A stretch of DNA of 5,300 bases from Spirochaetia bacterium (GTDB taxonomy: Bacteria; Spirochaetota; Spirochaetia; Treponematales; Treponemataceae). The DNA lies in the NCBI GenBank assembly GCA_900769985.1, contig CAAGIS010000207.1:1-5300 (forward strand), in the 5' to 3' direction. Positions 4,976 through 5,300 of the stretch are shown piece after piece. Every line of letters begins with the position of its first letter. The stretch's first letter is position 1. The translations under genes and the position numbers were made by a program. The notes below the pieces were generated by a model, which saw nothing but the letters and a program-made list of their open reading frames with translations, was not told where the DNA came from and searched no databases.

Positions 4976-5004
4976 TTGCAATTTTTGCACATATAGTCTA
5001 TTAT
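4976..5004 (+). promoter_or_regulatory. promoter of the AAA_14 gene, predicting a leaderless transcript
   Basis: TTGCAA (4976-4981) and TATTAT (4999-5004) are separated by exactly 17 bp. The expected transcription start is 5010-5012, on the ATG itself. This agrees with the absence of any Shine-Dalgarno before 5011. Confidence 0.48.
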
Positions 5005-5010
5005 ATTAGT

Positions 5011-5300
5011 ATGATAATCAGAGAAACTTGGCTTAAGAAAATTCGTCCCTTTTATGACAGCGAACTGATAAAGGTAATTATTGGTATACGCCGCTGCGGT
5101 AAGTCTGTTGTGCTTAAGCAGATTTATGATGAAATTCAGGCTGACGATAAATACAAAATTTATATCAATTTTGAAGACTTGCAGTTTGCTTCGCTGACAA
5201 ACGAAACCGAACTTTATAAATACATAAAAAATTTTATAACCGACGATAAAAAATACTATCTTTTCTTTGATGAAATTCAGAATGTAAAGGATTTTGAGAA
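5011..5300 (+). CDS. AAA_14-domain ATPase (DUF4143-type), partial at the window end
   Basis: The first 96 residues are visible and the gene runs off the right edge. The start MIIRETWLKKIRPFYDSELI is typical of this family of 380-450-residue P-loop ATPases, which normally carry an AAA_14 domain followed by a C-terminal DUF4143 domain. Walker A is GIRRCGKS (25-32, Lys31) and Walker B is YYLFFDEIQ (Asp87, Glu88), followed by NVKDFE as is usual in the family. These proteins are common in multiple copies in host-associated anaerobes and spirochaetes, are thought to be cytosolic, and have no settled function. ATG at 5011 is the only plausible start. It has no Shine-Dalgarno, and a promoter at 4976-5004 would start the message on it. 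The gene is separate from the ATPase-protease operon and appears intact as far as visible. Confidence 0.9.
   Translation, partial: MIIRETWLKKIRPFYDSELIKVIIGIRRCGKSVVLKQIYDEIQADDKYKIYINFEDLQFASLTNETELYKYIKNFITDDKKYYLFFDEIQNVKDFE

Noticed and set aside
1..5300. CRISPR array, tRNA or rRNA genes
   Set aside because: No regularly spaced repeats, tRNA-like cloverleaf or rRNA sequence was seen on either strand.

Overview
The window is AT-rich (about 30% G+C by eye in the two large genes) and looks like an accessory defence or mobility island from a host-associated spirochaete. Treponema is my best guess. This is inference from base composition and from recalled protein styles (AAA_14/DUF4143 ATPases, RhuM-type proteins, decayed insertion sequences), because no rRNA or housekeeping gene is present to settle it.

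Layout, left to right. The window opens on the last 25 codons of an IS3-type transposase (2-79) and a possible element end near 110. A perfect stem-loop terminator (175-211) then closes a small leftward gene for a DUF2188 protein (223-444). The 445-757 gap is a regulatory zone. It holds a near-consensus leftward promoter with a hairpin-rich leader of about 180 nt, a rightward terminator (552-590), and a rightward promoter just ahead of the main operon.

The core is a tight two-gene operon: an AAA+ ATPase (758-1795) followed two bases later by a 740-residue cytosolic subtilisin-like protease (1798-4020). The Shine-Dalgarno of the second gene lies inside the end of the first. This gene order, the intact Walker motifs and the intact Asp/His/Asn/Ser catalytic residues match the IetA-IetS type of pair. 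That pair is known first as a plasmid-incompatibility/toxin-antitoxin-like locus of Agrobacterium plasmids and later as an anti-phage system. The ATPase also carries a C-terminal helix-turn-helix segment, and the protease has large unassigned N- and C-terminal regions.

Downstream of the operon terminator (4076-4130) the sequence is a patchwork of decay. There is a leftward N-terminal fragment of a DDE transposase (4128-4298). Next comes a strikingly GC-rich, hairpin-forming segment (4416-4573) that leads directly into a broken RhuM-family gene (4580-4869), in which the protein continues in another frame after an internal deletion. A short regulatory stretch with a perfect 16-bp palindrome follows. 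The window ends inside an AAA_14 (DUF4143-type) ATPase that appears to have a leaderless start at 5011.

How the parts fit: the intact ATPase-protease pair is probably the functional cargo. The IS3 tail, transposase fragment and RhuM wreck on its flanks suggest repeated insertion and deletion around a defence locus. The DUF2188 gene is a compact separate unit with its own promoter and terminator, and nothing shows it to be part of the pair.
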